The notes below the pieces were generated by a model that did not search any database, had not been told where the DNA came from, and saw nothing but the letters and a program-made list of their open reading frames with translations. This document shows positions 38,788 to 48,083 of a stretch of DNA of 64,000 bases, in pieces; position 1 is the stretch's first letter, and each line of letters opens with the position of its first letter. This DNA is from Alistipes senegalensis JC50 (GTDB lineage Bacteria; Bacteroidota; Bacteroidia; Bacteroidales; Rikenellaceae), in contig NZ_CP102252.1 of NCBI RefSeq assembly GCF_025145645.1, positions 2,542,001 to 2,606,000 on the forward strand, read 5' to 3'. Both the position numbers and the translations under genes were made by a program.

Positions 38788-39167
38788 ATGAAACGCTATG
38801 AATTTTATCGGAATCAAAAAATTACTGTCATAGATTGCCGGTATTTCAGTTTTGAAGCCGAGAATCTCGAAACGGCAGTCCAGAAGATCAAGGATCTATG
38901 TGCTGACGGTCAACTCGATGAACTGTCAAATGATCCGACCTATCAGGAAGATGCTGCTTATCAGATTCCCGGAACGGAATATCCACTGGATATAGAAAAC
39001 AATAATGGAGATCCTACGGTTATGATTTACTCGGCCGCAGACGGAAACTGCATCACGGACAACCTTCCGAAGAGAAGTATCAAATGCTTGTCGATGCCTG
39101 CGAGGCGTGGTGGAACAGACAATTCGCAGAGGAGCAAATCCGAATCCGGAAAGAGTCTGCCCAATGA
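38788..39167 (+). pseudogene. Frameshifted island gene with a WW-type C-terminal motif
   Basis: The frame that starts at 38788 (MKRYEFYRNQKITVIDC) is coherent to about ITDNLP near 39066, after which it becomes Arg/Ser-rich. The next frame from 39069 reads EEKYQMLVDACEAWWNRQF and EEQIRIRKESAQ and stops at 39165-39167. DACEAWWN resembles DACDMWWN in the gene at 47636, so this is the original C-terminus. A one- or two-base indel near 39060-39069 explains the break; a sequencing error cannot be excluded. Confidence 0.65.
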
Positions 39168-39250
39168 ATACCCGGAACAAACCCGATCTGCATTGCGGAC
39201 CCCGACCTGATGTCCGCAGAAATACAATAACTCAAACCAAGAACATTTTA

Positions 39251-39559
39251 ATGAACGAAACCATGAATTTACACGAATATTACCGTAACCATAAGGACGC
39301 GATCAACTCGTCGATTATGGAAATTGCCTGCGATCTGGCCGTCGGACAACTGCTGAATGCGCACGATGCACCTTTCGAAACATTTGTCGAAGCCGATGAC
39401 CCTGACGATCCCGACAGCGGAACCCATTACAAGGAGGAGTTTCAAAAGGAATACGACAAATATTACGACGAGGAGTATGCCCGTGTATCAAAGCTGATGC
39501 GCTTCGACTATTGCCAAGAGGATGGAGTCGCGGCTTCGCCTGAAGATACGAACACTTAA
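39251..39559 (+). CDS. Acidic island protein of unknown function
   Basis: The 102-residue protein (MNETMNLHEYYRNHKDAINSS...) is strongly acidic, with DDPDDPDS and many Tyr/Glu residues near EEFQKEYDKYYDEEY. Such acidic small proteins occur in mobile elements, some as DNA mimics, but nothing here proves that. A start at 39263 (MNLHEYY) is also possible. The longer frame from 39107 runs through the tail of the preceding broken gene. Confidence 0.55.
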   Translation: MNETMNLHEYYRNHKDAINSSIMEIACDLAVGQLLNAHDAPFETFVEADDPDDPDSGTHYKEEFQKEYDKYYDEEYARVSKLMRFDYCQEDGVAASPEDTNT

Positions 39560-39572
39560 ACCATAACTTATT

Positions 39573-39908
39573 ATGATCGATATTCCTTTGTCCCTGCGCG
39601 TTCCACCGCAGGGATGCTATAACCGCGGTATTTATACCTGTTATGAATGTGGTTTCGAACCGCCGCACTATAACGTAGTGCCCTGTATGCTGGGCCTTGC
39701 CGAGACCTCTGCCGGTACGATGGTCGTCTGGGAATGTCCCCGATGCGGTCAGAAATGGATGTTTCATTATCGGGCCCAAAATTCCCGTGAGGCTCACGAT
39801 TACGCTGCCCAACTTCTCGCTTACCGCAATGGCGATCCCGATTGGCGTATGACGCTGAATCCCGACTGGATTGCGGCGCAGCGGCAGAAGAGTAACCCTA
39901 AAACCTGA
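39573..39908 (+). CDS. Small zinc-ribbon-like island protein
   Basis: The 111-residue product has two CxxC pairs, CYECG (near residue 23) and CPRCG (near residue 55), which suggest a zinc ribbon. The C-terminal third is helical. It lies 4 bp before the methylase-like gene, suggesting joint expression. No specific family is recognised. Confidence 0.6.
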   Translation: MIDIPLSLRVPPQGCYNRGIYTCYECGFEPPHYNVVPCMLGLAETSAGTMVVWECPRCGQKWMFHYRAQNSREAHDYAAQLLAYRNGDPDWRMTLNPDWIAAQRQKSNPKT

Positions 39909-39912
39909 TCCA

Positions 39913-40614
39913 ATGAAAATCTTTGAAAGAATCACAAAACGCTATGCGCTTCAGAATTACTATCTGCGGCGCAATTTCTACTGGCCGGATACGCTGCCGG
40001 AGATTCTCGATTATTGGCAGCAGCACAATGACCTGCCATTCCTCTACGGCGGCGATAACTGGCCCTATGACGTAATGTGCGAAAGGCAGCGCCGCAAGGG
40101 CGTCTATGCATCGCAATACCTGATCCCCGACCGTACGGCGCGCCAGATGGCGGCACTGGCCGTGCGATATTTCGACAATGACAGCCGTATCGTGGACGCC
40201 TGATGCGGCACGGGGCAACTTACGCGCGCCCTGCTCCTCGAGGGCGTGCATCCGTCGGCGCTCCTCGGCTTCGATGCCGATGCGGAGCTGGTTGATCTAT
40301 ACGAACGCCTCTACCCCGAAACTGCTGCGCTGCGGATGCAATTTCATGAGATCGACTTCCGCTGCGAGAACGTCATTGCCAATCCGCCGTTCGAGATTGT
40401 GGAGTGTGTCTACTTCCTGCAATGGCTCTCCCGCACGCAACGCTCGGGCGATCGTGCCGTGCTGCTTCTGCCGTACGGCTTTATCGACAAGCAGCGTCCC
40501 AAAGCCGTACAGGAGACGATGCGGCACTTTATCATCCACCACCGGACACCCATGCAGGAGCCGTTCGCACGCACTGCCTGCCGTGCGGAGATCGTCGTAG
40601 TGGAACGGGCGTAG
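39913..40614 (+). pseudogene. DNA methylase-like gene interrupted by an in-frame TGA
   Basis: One frame runs from the ATG at 39913 to the TAG at 40612-40614 (233 codons) with a single TGA at 40201-40203. The stop falls within methyltransferase motif I: DSRIVDA, stop, CGTGQLTRALLLEG. The downstream part has ENVIANPPFEIVE, the NPPF motif of amino-group DNA methylases. The expected residue at the stop is probably cysteine (TGC or TGT). Nonsense mutation is the simplest reading; recoding is possible but unsupported. Confidence 0.8.
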
Positions 40615-40663
40615 TGCATTCCGACACGGGGAGAACCCCGCGTCAATGTTAAAATTTTATGTC

Positions 40664-40960
40664 ATGAAACGAACTGAAGTGGTAAACATTCGTTATGCAG
40701 CATGCGATGTTTACATCGGCCGTGCCGGCCGTGGTGAAGACGGTTATTTCAGGAATCCTTTTCGGCTGCTGCCAGGCATGAGCCGCGGTGCTGCTTTGGA
40801 CCGCTACCGCAGTTATTTTTACGGACGCCTGCGTACCGATCCTGAGTTTCGTCAGCGTATCCATGCTTTGAAAGGCAAACGCTTGGGATGCTTCTGTAAG
40901 CCTTATCCATGTCATAGGGATATTATCAAAGAATATCTCAATACCTTGGACGATGAATAA
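40664..40960 (+). CDS. DUF4326 domain protein
   Basis: The 98-residue protein has the DUF4326 pattern: VVNIRYAACDVYIGRAGRG, FRNPFRLL, AALDRYRSYFYGRL and KRLGCFCKPYPCHRDII. The closing GCFCxPxxCHxD motif with its cysteines and histidine may bind metal. The family is common in phages and mobile elements and has no established function. I used the ATG at 40664; an earlier ATG at 40646 adds six residues. Confidence 0.85.
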   Translation: MKRTEVVNIRYAACDVYIGRAGRGEDGYFRNPFRLLPGMSRGAALDRYRSYFYGRLRTDPEFRQRIHALKGKRLGCFCKPYPCHRDIIKEYLNTLDDE

Positions 40961-41036
40961 AGGTCGTATGCCCGGCGGCATTGCTATTCCGGGATTTTTT
41001 CCGTAATTTTACTGGGTATTCAGTATCGTCCGTTTT

Positions 41037-43205
41037 ATGAACGAACACCCGGCAACTCTTCTGCGCTGTGTCGTGGAACGTATCACCTATCAGAATCCCG
41101 AGAACGGATACTCGGTGCTGAAGGTCAAGGTGAAGGGCTATAACGACCTTGTCACGCTCGTGGGTAACCTGCTGGAGGTTCCCGTGGGCAGCGTCCTTCT
41201 GTGCCGCGGCGAATGGAAGGTGGACAAACGCTACGGCAGCCAGTTCGTCGCCGCGACATGGGAGGAGACGATGCCCGCCACGGTGTACGGGATCGAAAAA
41301 TACCTCGGCAGCGGATTGGTCAAGGGCATCGGCCCCCGGTTCGCCCGGGCTATCGTCCAGCGATTCGGAACGGAGACCATCGACATCATCGAGACGGAGA
41401 TCGAACGGCTTTACGAAGTTCCGAACATCGGACGTAAGCGTGTAGCGAAGATCCGCGAGAGTTGGGAGAAGCAGAAAGACATCAAAAATGTCATGCTTTT
41501 TCTGCAGGGCTACGGCGTGAGCACGGCCTATGCGGCCAAAATCTACCGGGAATACGGCAAGGAGAGTATTGACAAGGTGCGGGAGAATCCCTACCGCCTT
41601 GCCGACGATATCTGGGGCATCGGCTTCAAGACCGCCGACGGCATCGCCGCAAAGATGGGCTATGGGAAGGAAGATCCGCGACGGTGCCGGAGCGGTATCC
41701 TCTATACGCTGGGACAACTCTCGGACGAAGGACATGTCTACGCCGGGGAGGAACAGCTGGTAAAGACTGCGGGGCAGCTTCTTGAAGCGGGCGAAACGGC
41801 TATCCGTGATACCCTCGCCGGGATGCTTCAGGCCGAAGACCTTATTCTCGACAAGGACGCCATTTACCTTCCTCCGTTCTACCATGCCGAGTGCGGCACG
41901 TCGCGTCGCCTGAGAGATTTGGCCCAGAGTACGGGCCGTTCGTTGTTCGACGGGCTTTTCGATCCGTCGTCCCTCACCGCGGAAACCGGCATCGAATACG
42001 ACGAGGTTCAGCTTGCGGCTATCCGGCAGGCCGTCACGTCCAAAGTCATGGTGTTGACCGGCGGCCCCGGTACGGGTAAGACGACTACGACGCAGGGAAT
42101 TATCGCGGCCTTGAAAAAAGCCGGCCTGCGCGTGCTGCTGGCGGCACCGACGGGACGTGCTGCCAAGCGTATGAGCGAGGCGACGGGCATGGAGGCCAAG
42201 ACCATCCACCGGCTGTTGGAGTACAACCCGCAGGACGGCTACAAGCGCAACGACGAGAACCCGCTGGAAGGCGACGCGCTGATCGTGGACGAGTGTTCTA
42301 TGATCGACATCCTTTTGATGAACAACCTGCTGAAAGCCGTTCCCGTGGGGATGCGGCTGGTGTTCGTCGGCGACATCGACCAGCTGCCGAGCGTCGGGGC
42401 GGGAAACGTCCTGCGCGACATCATCGACTCGCAGCGTATCCCCGTCGTGCGGCTCGTGCGCATCTTCCGGCAGGCGCAGAAGAGCCGTATCGTGATGAAC
42501 GCCCACACCATCAACCAGGGACGCTTCCCCGATACGAGCAACGGCCGCGACACCGACTTTTTCTTCATGCGGGAGGACGACCCCGAACGGGCCGCCGAAA
42601 CCATCGTCCGGCTGGTGAAGGAGCGCCTGCCCCGCGCCTACCGGGAAAGTCCGGACCGTATTCAAGTACTTACGCCGATGCAGCGGGGCATCGTGGGCGC
42701 TGCGAACCTGAACCTGCTGTTGCAGCAGGCACTGAATCCTTCGGGCCCGAGCCTCAATCGCGGCGGCTATACCTATCGTCAGGGCGATCGTGTGATGCAG
42801 CAGCGCAACAACTACGACAAGGATGTGTTCAACGGCGATCTGGGTTATATCCGGGAGGTGGATACGGAGGAGAGGACGTTGAAAGTCGATTTCGACGGCA
42901 AATGGGTCGAGTACGATGTCACGGAGCTCGACGAACTGACGCTGGCCTACGCCACGACGATCCATAAGGCCCAAGGGTCGGAATACCCGATCGTGGTCAT
43001 GCCGGTACTGATGACCCACTTCGTGATGCTCCAGCGCAACCTGATCTATACGGGTATTACGCGCGCCAAAAAGATCTGCGTGCTGATCGGCGCAATGAAA
43101 GCCTTGGCCTATGCCGTCCACAATATGTCCGTGCTGAAACGCAATACGAGCCTTCGGGAGCGGTTGAATCCCTCCCTGACGACCGACGGGAAACTCCGGG
43201 GCTGA
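41037..43205 (+). CDS. RecD2-like SF1B DNA helicase
   Basis: The 722-residue protein has the RecD2 layout: an N-terminal OB-like part (YQNPENGYSVLKVK), helix-hairpin-helix repeats (GIGPRFARAIVQRFG, NIGRKRVAKI) and a helicase core. Walker A is LTGGPGTGKTTTTQ (near residue 340), Walker B is ALIVDECSMIDI, and the final motif is ATTIHKAQGSEYP. RecD2 helicases unwind DNA in the 5'-3' direction without RecBC. In the island it may serve element replication or repair. It is a single gene, followed by a minus-strand gene. Confidence 0.92.
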   Translation: MNEHPATLLRCVVERITYQNPENGYSVLKVKVKGYNDLVTLVGNLLEVPVGSVLLCRGEWKVDKRYGSQFVAATWEETMPATVYGIEKYLGSGLVKGIGPRFARAIVQRFGTETIDIIETEIERLYEVPNIGRKRVAKIRESWEKQKDIKNVMLFLQGYGVSTAYAAKIYREYGKESIDKVRENPYRLADDIWGIGFKTADGIAAKMGYGKEDPRRCRSGILYTLGQLSDEGHVYAGEEQLVKTAGQLLEAGETAIRDTLAGMLQAEDLILDKDAIYLPPFYHAECGTSRRLRDLAQSTGRSLFDGLFDPSSLTAETGIEYDEVQLAAIRQAVTSKVMVLTGGPGTGKTTTTQGIIAALKKAGLRVLLAAPTGRAAKRMSEATGMEAKTIHRLLEYNPQDGYKRNDENPLEGDALIVDECSMIDILLMNNLLKAVPVGMRLVFVGDIDQLPSVGAGNVLRDIIDSQRIPVVRLVRIFRQAQKSRIVMNAHTINQGRFPDTSNGRDTDFFFMREDDPERAAETIVRLVKERLPRAYRESPDRIQVLTPMQRGIVGAANLNLLLQQALNPSGPSLNRGGYTYRQGDRVMQQRNNYDKDVFNGDLGYIREVDTEERTLKVDFDGKWVEYDVTELDELTLAYATTIHKAQGSEYPIVVMPVLMTHFVMLQRNLIYTGITRAKKICVLIGAMKALAYAVHNMSVLKRNTSLRERLNPSLTTDGKLRG

Positions 43206-43267
43206 ATCTTCGACAGGGCTGCCGTCATTTCCTCCGCCGGTAAGGCCGAAACCGCCGGGATAAAAAA

Positions 43268-43290
43268 GGGTGTCCTTCGAAAGAACACCC
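43268..43290 (-). terminator. Terminator of the histone-like gene
   Basis: Read on the minus strand, GGGTGT and ACACCC arms flank a TTCTTTCGAAGG loop and are followed by six T. It lies 22 bp beyond the stop codon of the histone-like gene. Confidence 0.8.
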
Positions 43291-43312
43291 TGCGTCATGC
43301 GATGAAAACGAG

Positions 43313-43489
43313 CTATTTGGCAGCTGCCGCAAGCGACGTTTTCCGGAATTCCTTGAGTTTCTTCTCAAGCTCCAGCGACACCTTACGGGCGCGCAGTCCC
43401 GCAGCTTTGTTGTTTTTTCCCGCCTGAAGCTCTGCGTCGGTCTTGAATGCCGCATACAGCTCGTCGATAGTCTTTACCAGTTCATTCAT
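43313..43489 (-). CDS. Hc1-type histone H1-like protein
   Basis: A 58-residue reading frame starts with ATG at 43489 and reads MNELVKTIDELYAAFKTD, then AGKNNKAAGLRARKVS, ending FRKTSLAAAAK. This matches the small Hc1-like histone H1 family of Bacteroidetes, related to the chlamydial nucleoid protein Hc1, with a lysine- and alanine-rich C-terminal half. It probably binds DNA non-specifically. TATTTTTG on the minus strand at 43522-43529 is a good -7 box and a terminator follows. Confidence 0.85.
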   Translation of the reverse strand: MNELVKTIDELYAAFKTDAELQAGKNNKAAGLRARKVSLELEKKLKEFRKTSLAAAAK

Positions 43490-43680
43490 GGTCGTATGGA
43501 ATTTAGTAGTTTAACACGATCCAAAAATAGATATTTTTTCACAAAAACAGCTTTGTGATGCTATTTTTTTCGGCCGGTTCCCTCGGGGCACGGCATTCCA
43601 TTCCCGAAAGAATTTTTCTGCGAGGCTCCTTCGGGTTCTGCATGCCGGGTTCATATGCGGTATATGTCCGTGCTGCCGGC

Positions 43681-44022
43681 TTACAACTCCAGATTCCACT
43701 GCCGTCTGTGCTCCAAGAACGCTTCCCGGGTTCTGTCGTCGAATTCCGAGAGATCCTTCTCCGTAAGGATTCCGTTATAGAAAAGGCTGAATACCGTCAA
43801 AGCATAGCGGGAGCCGTTCAGACCGTCATACTGACGACTTATATCTTTGTCGAATGTCTGTATGCTCTTATATATTTCCAAATATTTCTCATGGCAGGAC
43901 TGCGCTTTTTCATCCTGCAGGAGTCGTTTGAGTTTCGCCAGAAAGGTACAGCATTCACGCTCCAAGGCCCGGCTTATGAGTGTTCGGGCAATTTTCTTTT
44001 GGCTTTTATCCAATTCTACCAT
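43681..44022 (-). CDS. Helical island protein of unknown function
   Basis: The 113-residue protein starts MVELDKSQKKIARTLISRALE and is almost wholly helical and charged, with a DKDISRQYDGLNGSRYAL stretch in the middle. There is no membrane segment and no known domain. Base composition is lower in GC than in the genes to the left, as in the next 1.5 kb, which suggests a separately acquired patch. Confidence 0.55.
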   Translation of the reverse strand: MVELDKSQKKIARTLISRALERECCTFLAKLKRLLQDEKAQSCHEKYLEIYKSIQTFDKDISRQYDGLNGSRYALTVFSLFYNGILTEKDLSEFDDRTREAFLEHRRQWNLEL

Positions 44023-44117
44023 ACAGCTTACGGAGATTATGTTTTTCAGGACTCCAAAATAATTATTTTCGGTCTATTAAAATATACAAACCGAATATCG
44101 GCCCGCGGGAAAAATTG

Positions 44118-45054
44118 CTAAAACGGGCGGCGATATAAGAAACGCAAATTCTCGAGGATGAACCGCCGGAAGCTGAAAAACCGGGGCACGGCTTGCTGCT
44201 TTCGAAAAGAATCCGTATTTTTATCCTGTGCAAAATACCGCAAGCACAATTTTGTCAGCTCCGGATACTGTTGGGAAACGGTGTCCGGAGTGTTTATACC
44301 GTCATATGGGAATACCGAAAACTCCCTCCAAAGACACTTTTCATCTACCCGTACAGGCCGTTGTGTGAGATCACGACAGCTCTCTTCAAAACATAAAAAA
44401 TTCCGTCGTGAACAACGGAACGCGTCAGCATATCGGTACATCGTAAATCTCCATCTTTAGGATTCTCCGAAAGAACAGAGCCGTCCGGAGCGATATTTAT
44501 CGTATATGCATCGGGGCGACACGTATAAAAAACGAATTTCGAGCGCGAGACAGCCGGGCATTTTATTCCCCCGAAAACAGGACATACAACTTTCCCGTTT
44601 TCCGGACATTCCATGTTTTTACCCGGCCTTTGCGAGTCTTCTTGCCATATGGCTAAATAATGAGCCGGTGCAGGCGATAGACGTAATAGTCTACGGCATG
44701 TAGGCCGGCCACGAAACCTTTTCCGTGTACCCTTGCTGCGAGTCCTGCGACGCCCGAAATCCCGTATGTGACGCAACACATTGATAAAACCGTGGCACGC
44801 AAGCGCCCATGGGCTCCGTGCCGGAACATGGATACGGTCGAGCGTGTCTTTTTGGCCTCCGGCAAGCCACTGGTGAAACTTAAATCGGAATAGATATATT
44901 CACATTGCCATTGCCTGGCAAGTAAATTCTCCTCCCCACGGTTTAGGAATGTTTCATCCATGAATTTCCGAGAGGTGCCCGGCATATTCTCCGACTCCTT
45001 GCAGAGCAGGCAGGCCATGAAAACCGTTAGCAGTATGAATACCGATTTACGCAT
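44118..45054 (-). pseudogene. Degraded lipoprotein-like gene in three frame segments
   Basis: Three minus-strand frames follow one another: 45054-44653 begins with a signal sequence (MRKSVFILLTVFMACLLC) and is coherent at first; 44779-44345 contains CPENGKVVCPVFGGIKCP and DAYTINIAPDGSVLSENP; 44441-44118 contains DEKCLWREFSVFPYDG and ends FLYRRPF. Each is sensible only in part, and the sensible parts join head to tail. The simplest reading is one exported protein gene of about 300 codons with two frameshifts. No family is recognised, so the call is tentative. Confidence 0.4.
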
Positions 45055-45092
45055 TCCGATAAACTGAATCTATTACAAAATTAACTGTTCGT

Positions 45093-45437
45093 ATGGAACA
45101 GGCAAATTTTCCGGAGATATATACCGGAAACGGAGATGAATCCGACCGAATGCAGGATATTGCCGGATGCTTCGATCCGATTATACCCAGAAATGACGGG
45201 TTTCAATATGACATCGAAGCTGCTGCTTCCGATGTTTGTCACGGCAAAGATAAATGGAAATTACCTATCCTGCCGGTTGCCCCGGGAAAGATAATCCCGG
45301 GCCGGTCGGCCGTGCCTCCCTCTCCGGCTCCGGGACGGAAAAATCATCCTCGCCGGGGCTGCGGTATTTTTCCGCCCCTGCGCCTTCGCCGCGGGCTTAT
45401 GAATCTTCCCGAGGCAACCGACCCGTTCGGGATATAA
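45093..45437 (+). CDS. Uncertain open frame before the parB-like gene
   Basis: The 114-residue frame starts MEQANFPEIYTGNGDESDRM. The first 55 residues look protein-like, but the second half is rich in Pro/Arg and overlaps an inverted repeat (CCCGGG ... CCCGGG near 45280-45302). No family is recognised. It may be a fragment or a chance frame; the rest of the gap between 45055 and 45536 shows nothing further. Confidence 0.25.
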   Translation: MEQANFPEIYTGNGDESDRMQDIAGCFDPIIPRNDGFQYDIEAAASDVCHGKDKWKLPILPVAPGKIIPGRSAVPPSPAPGRKNHPRRGCGIFPPLRLRRGLMNLPEATDPFGI

Positions 45438-45536
45438 AGCCTCATAACATATTATTCATTGCCTGTGCGATCCATGACAAATAAAGGTTGTACAGGCACA
45501 AACACGTGAGACACACGGTAAAAACTGTTACATGTT

Positions 45537-47564
45537 ATGCAGACTACGAAAGTGAGTTCGAAATCGAAAAAGAACGGCAAGTCCGCAGTTTTGATGCCGG
45601 TCGTTCCCGACTCTGTAGTGCCGCAGGCGCAAGATACGGAATCCGCCGAACCGCAGACAACGGCTGCGGACACCGTTCCCGTCGAACAACCGACAGCCCA
45701 TCCCGAGACGGATGTCCGGCTGCTGGATCTGAACAAGATCGTCAATTCGACCTACAATCCCCGCAAAAACTTCCGCGAGGATACGCTGCTGGAACTTGCC
45801 GAGAGCATCAAACAGTCAGGCGTTCTTCAGCCTATCTGCGTGCGTCCGAAGGACGAGGGCTTCGAAATCGTCTACGGCGAGCGCCGCTATTGGGCGGCCG
45901 CGATGGCGGGCCTGAAATTCATCCCGGCCCTTATCCGGGAGTTGTCGGACGCCGAGGCCGAGGATGCCGCCATCACGGAGAACCTGCAGCGTGAGGACGT
46001 GCGTCCGCGTGAGGAGGCCGCCGCCTACAAGCGGGCCTTGCAGTCGGGACGGCATACGATCGAGAGCCTCGTGGGCAAGTTCGGCAAGTCGGAAGCCTAT
46101 ATCCGCTCGCGTCTGAAGTTATGCGAGCTGATCGACGCGTTGGCCGAAATGCTTGACAAGGAGGATATTTCGGTGGGTGTCGCTACGGAGATCGCCAAAT
46201 ATCCTGCCGACATCCAGCAGGAGGTCTACGACGAACATTTCGCCGAGGGGTGTTACAACTCGTGGAAGACGGCGCGGATCAAGGATATCGCCCGGCGGCT
46301 CTACGAGCGTTACATGACCAAGCTGGAAAGTTATAACTTCGATAAGACGGAGTGCCTTTCCTGCCAGCACAACACGGCCAATCAGGTGCTGTTCAAGGAC
46401 GAATGTTCGGGCGGCTGCGCGGGCTGCCAGAACCGTGAGTGCATGCTCCGCAAGAACAACGAGTTTTTGGTACAGAAGGCCGTGAAACTCCTCAAGGACG
46501 ATCCGCGTACGACGCTGGCTACGGACGGCGAAACGCCTGCCGCAGTGCTCGAAGCGCTCGAACAGGAGGGTTATCACGTCGAAGAACTGGAATACGATGC
46601 CGGTTACTACGACAAAGCTCCGCAAATGCCCGACGTTCCGCAGGCCGAAAATTACGTGTCGGAAGAGGAGTTCTCCGAGGCTCAGGTGGAGTACGAAGCC
46701 GAAATGGCGGCATTCGCCGAAGAGACGCAGCAGTTGGAGTTCGACATCTCGGAAGGGCGCGTGCGCAAATATGCCGTCATCGGCAACCTCGATATCGAAC
46801 TTCGCTACGAGGAAATCGAGGACGAGGAGCGGGAAGTGACGGTAAACGAGGGACAGGACGATGAGCATAAGGTCTTCGTTACCGTCGTCCCGCCATCGCC
46901 GCTGGAAGGGCTGATGCAGCAGGATCGCCGCAACCGGGAAATCTGCTACGAGCATATCACGACCGATATGAAGCGGGTCTTCCTCGATGTGAAGGTTACG
47001 AACAAGCCCTTGCAGAAAGAGGAGCAGCAGATGTTCTACTACGCCGTGATGCAGCGCGTAATGAGCGACTCGAAACTCCGTCAGTGCGGTTTCCGACCCA
47101 AGGACGGCTCTTACCTGACCGACCGGGAGCAGTTTGCCGCGGCGGGACGCATTACGGTCAAGCAGCAGGCTGCGTTGGTTCGCGCGTTTCTGGTGGACTA
47201 CTTCCGATCGGCAGCTCCGGAGTATGGATGTACGGACGAAACGCTCCTGACGGGAATGATGTGCCGCTTTGCGGATCTGAACTTCTCGGAGCAGAGCCAG
47301 AAGGTGCAGCAGGAGTATCTGAAAGTCTACGAGCGTCGCAAAGCCCGTCTTCAGGAACAGATCGACGCTTTGCAGGCAAAAGCCGAGGCCGAGGAGATGG
47401 CGGTTTCGATGCAGGAGGCACCGGATGCCGAACCGGAGATGCCCGAGCTGCTGCCGGACGAGACGCCCGCTATAGAACCCACCCCGGAGCCGCTGATTAT
47501 TCCTATGGACCCGGATATCGAACCCGATATCCGGATGCCTGAGGAGATGAAAACGGCGGCATAG
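45537..47564 (+). CDS. ParB/RepB/Spo0J-like partition or nuclease-domain protein
   Basis: The 675-residue protein has the ParB N-terminal domain from about residue 60: LLDLNKIVNSTYNPRKNFRED, LAESIKQSGVLQPICVRP, EIVYGERRYWAA, and ENLQREDVRPREEAAAYKRAL. An HTH segment with GKFGKSEAYIRSRLKLCELI follows. A cysteine cluster (CLSCQHNT and CSGGCAGCQNRECM, near 273-302) looks metal-binding. A long acidic C-terminal region and a Pro/Glu-rich tail close it. No ParA gene is adjacent, so regulation or element maintenance is possible. Confidence 0.88.
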   Translation: MQTTKVSSKSKKNGKSAVLMPVVPDSVVPQAQDTESAEPQTTAADTVPVEQPTAHPETDVRLLDLNKIVNSTYNPRKNFREDTLLELAESIKQSGVLQPICVRPKDEGFEIVYGERRYWAAAMAGLKFIPALIRELSDAEAEDAAITENLQREDVRPREEAAAYKRALQSGRHTIESLVGKFGKSEAYIRSRLKLCELIDALAEMLDKEDISVGVATEIAKYPADIQQEVYDEHFAEGCYNSWKTARIKDIARRLYERYMTKLESYNFDKTECLSCQHNTANQVLFKDECSGGCAGCQNRECMLRKNNEFLVQKAVKLLKDDPRTTLATDGETPAAVLEALEQEGYHVEELEYDAGYYDKAPQMPDVPQAENYVSEEEFSEAQVEYEAEMAAFAEETQQLEFDISEGRVRKYAVIGNLDIELRYEEIEDEEREVTVNEGQDDEHKVFVTVVPPSPLEGLMQQDRRNREICYEHITTDMKRVFLDVKVTNKPLQKEEQQMFYYAVMQRVMSDSKLRQCGFRPKDGSYLTDREQFAAAGRITVKQQAALVRAFLVDYFRSAAPEYGCTDETLLTGMMCRFADLNFSEQSQKVQQEYLKVYERRKARLQEQIDALQAKAEAEEMAVSMQEAPDAEPEMPELLPDETPAIEPTPEPLIIPMDPDIEPDIRMPEEMKTAA

Positions 47565-47591
47565 TAACAACATGAACTAAATGTCCAAACC

Positions 47592-47620
47592 GACGGAGCA
47601 GGTTATGCCTGCTCCGTCTT
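47592..47620 (+). terminator. Terminator after the parB-like gene
   Basis: GACGGAGCAGG and CCTGCTCCGTC form a perfect 11-bp stem with loop TTATG, followed by TTTG. The T-run is short, so efficiency is uncertain. Confidence 0.7.
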
Positions 47621-47635
47621 TGCATTACTACTGTT

Positions 47636-48067
47636 ATGAATAAGATTTCAGAGATTCCGGAACAGACACCTATTGCAGAAAAACCGACAGTAGAGATGCC
47701 CGCCGATCCGTGGCGCTGCGGGGCGTGCGGTTCGCTGCGGGTATCCTGCCAAGTCTGGGTGGACAGCAACACGTACGAAGTACAGTCTATGGCGGAAGAC
47801 AAAGATGACTTATGGTGCGACGACTGTGCAGAACACACCCGTCAGGTACGCGAGAGCGAATTGATGTCCGATACGGTCGAGCCGTGGTGGAAGGACGGAA
47901 CGACAGAAGAAGACCGGGAAATTATCACCGGACTGAATCCGGAAAATTTCAGCCCGAAGGATGATCGCAAGGCTTTCCGCGATGCCTGCGACATGTGGTG
48001 GAACGGCAGGACGAACGGCGAGAAGATCCGTCTCTGGCGGCAAGCTACCGCTCCGGAGGAAGAATAA
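47636..48067 (+). CDS. Zinc-ribbon-like island protein with WW-type C-terminal motif
   Basis: The 143-residue product has CGACG (near residue 25) and CDDC (near residue 60), a probable zinc-binding pair of CxxC knuckles. The C-terminal part reads DACDMWWNGRTNGEKIRLWRQA, similar to the tail of the broken gene at 38788. The family is unknown. It is followed by the ArdC-like gene after 16 bp. Confidence 0.6.
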   Translation: MNKISEIPEQTPIAEKPTVEMPADPWRCGACGSLRVSCQVWVDSNTYEVQSMAEDKDDLWCDDCAEHTRQVRESELMSDTVEPWWKDGTTEEDREIITGLNPENFSPKDDRKAFRDACDMWWNGRTNGEKIRLWRQATAPEEE

Positions 48068-48083
48068 CTTAAAGAGAAGAGCC

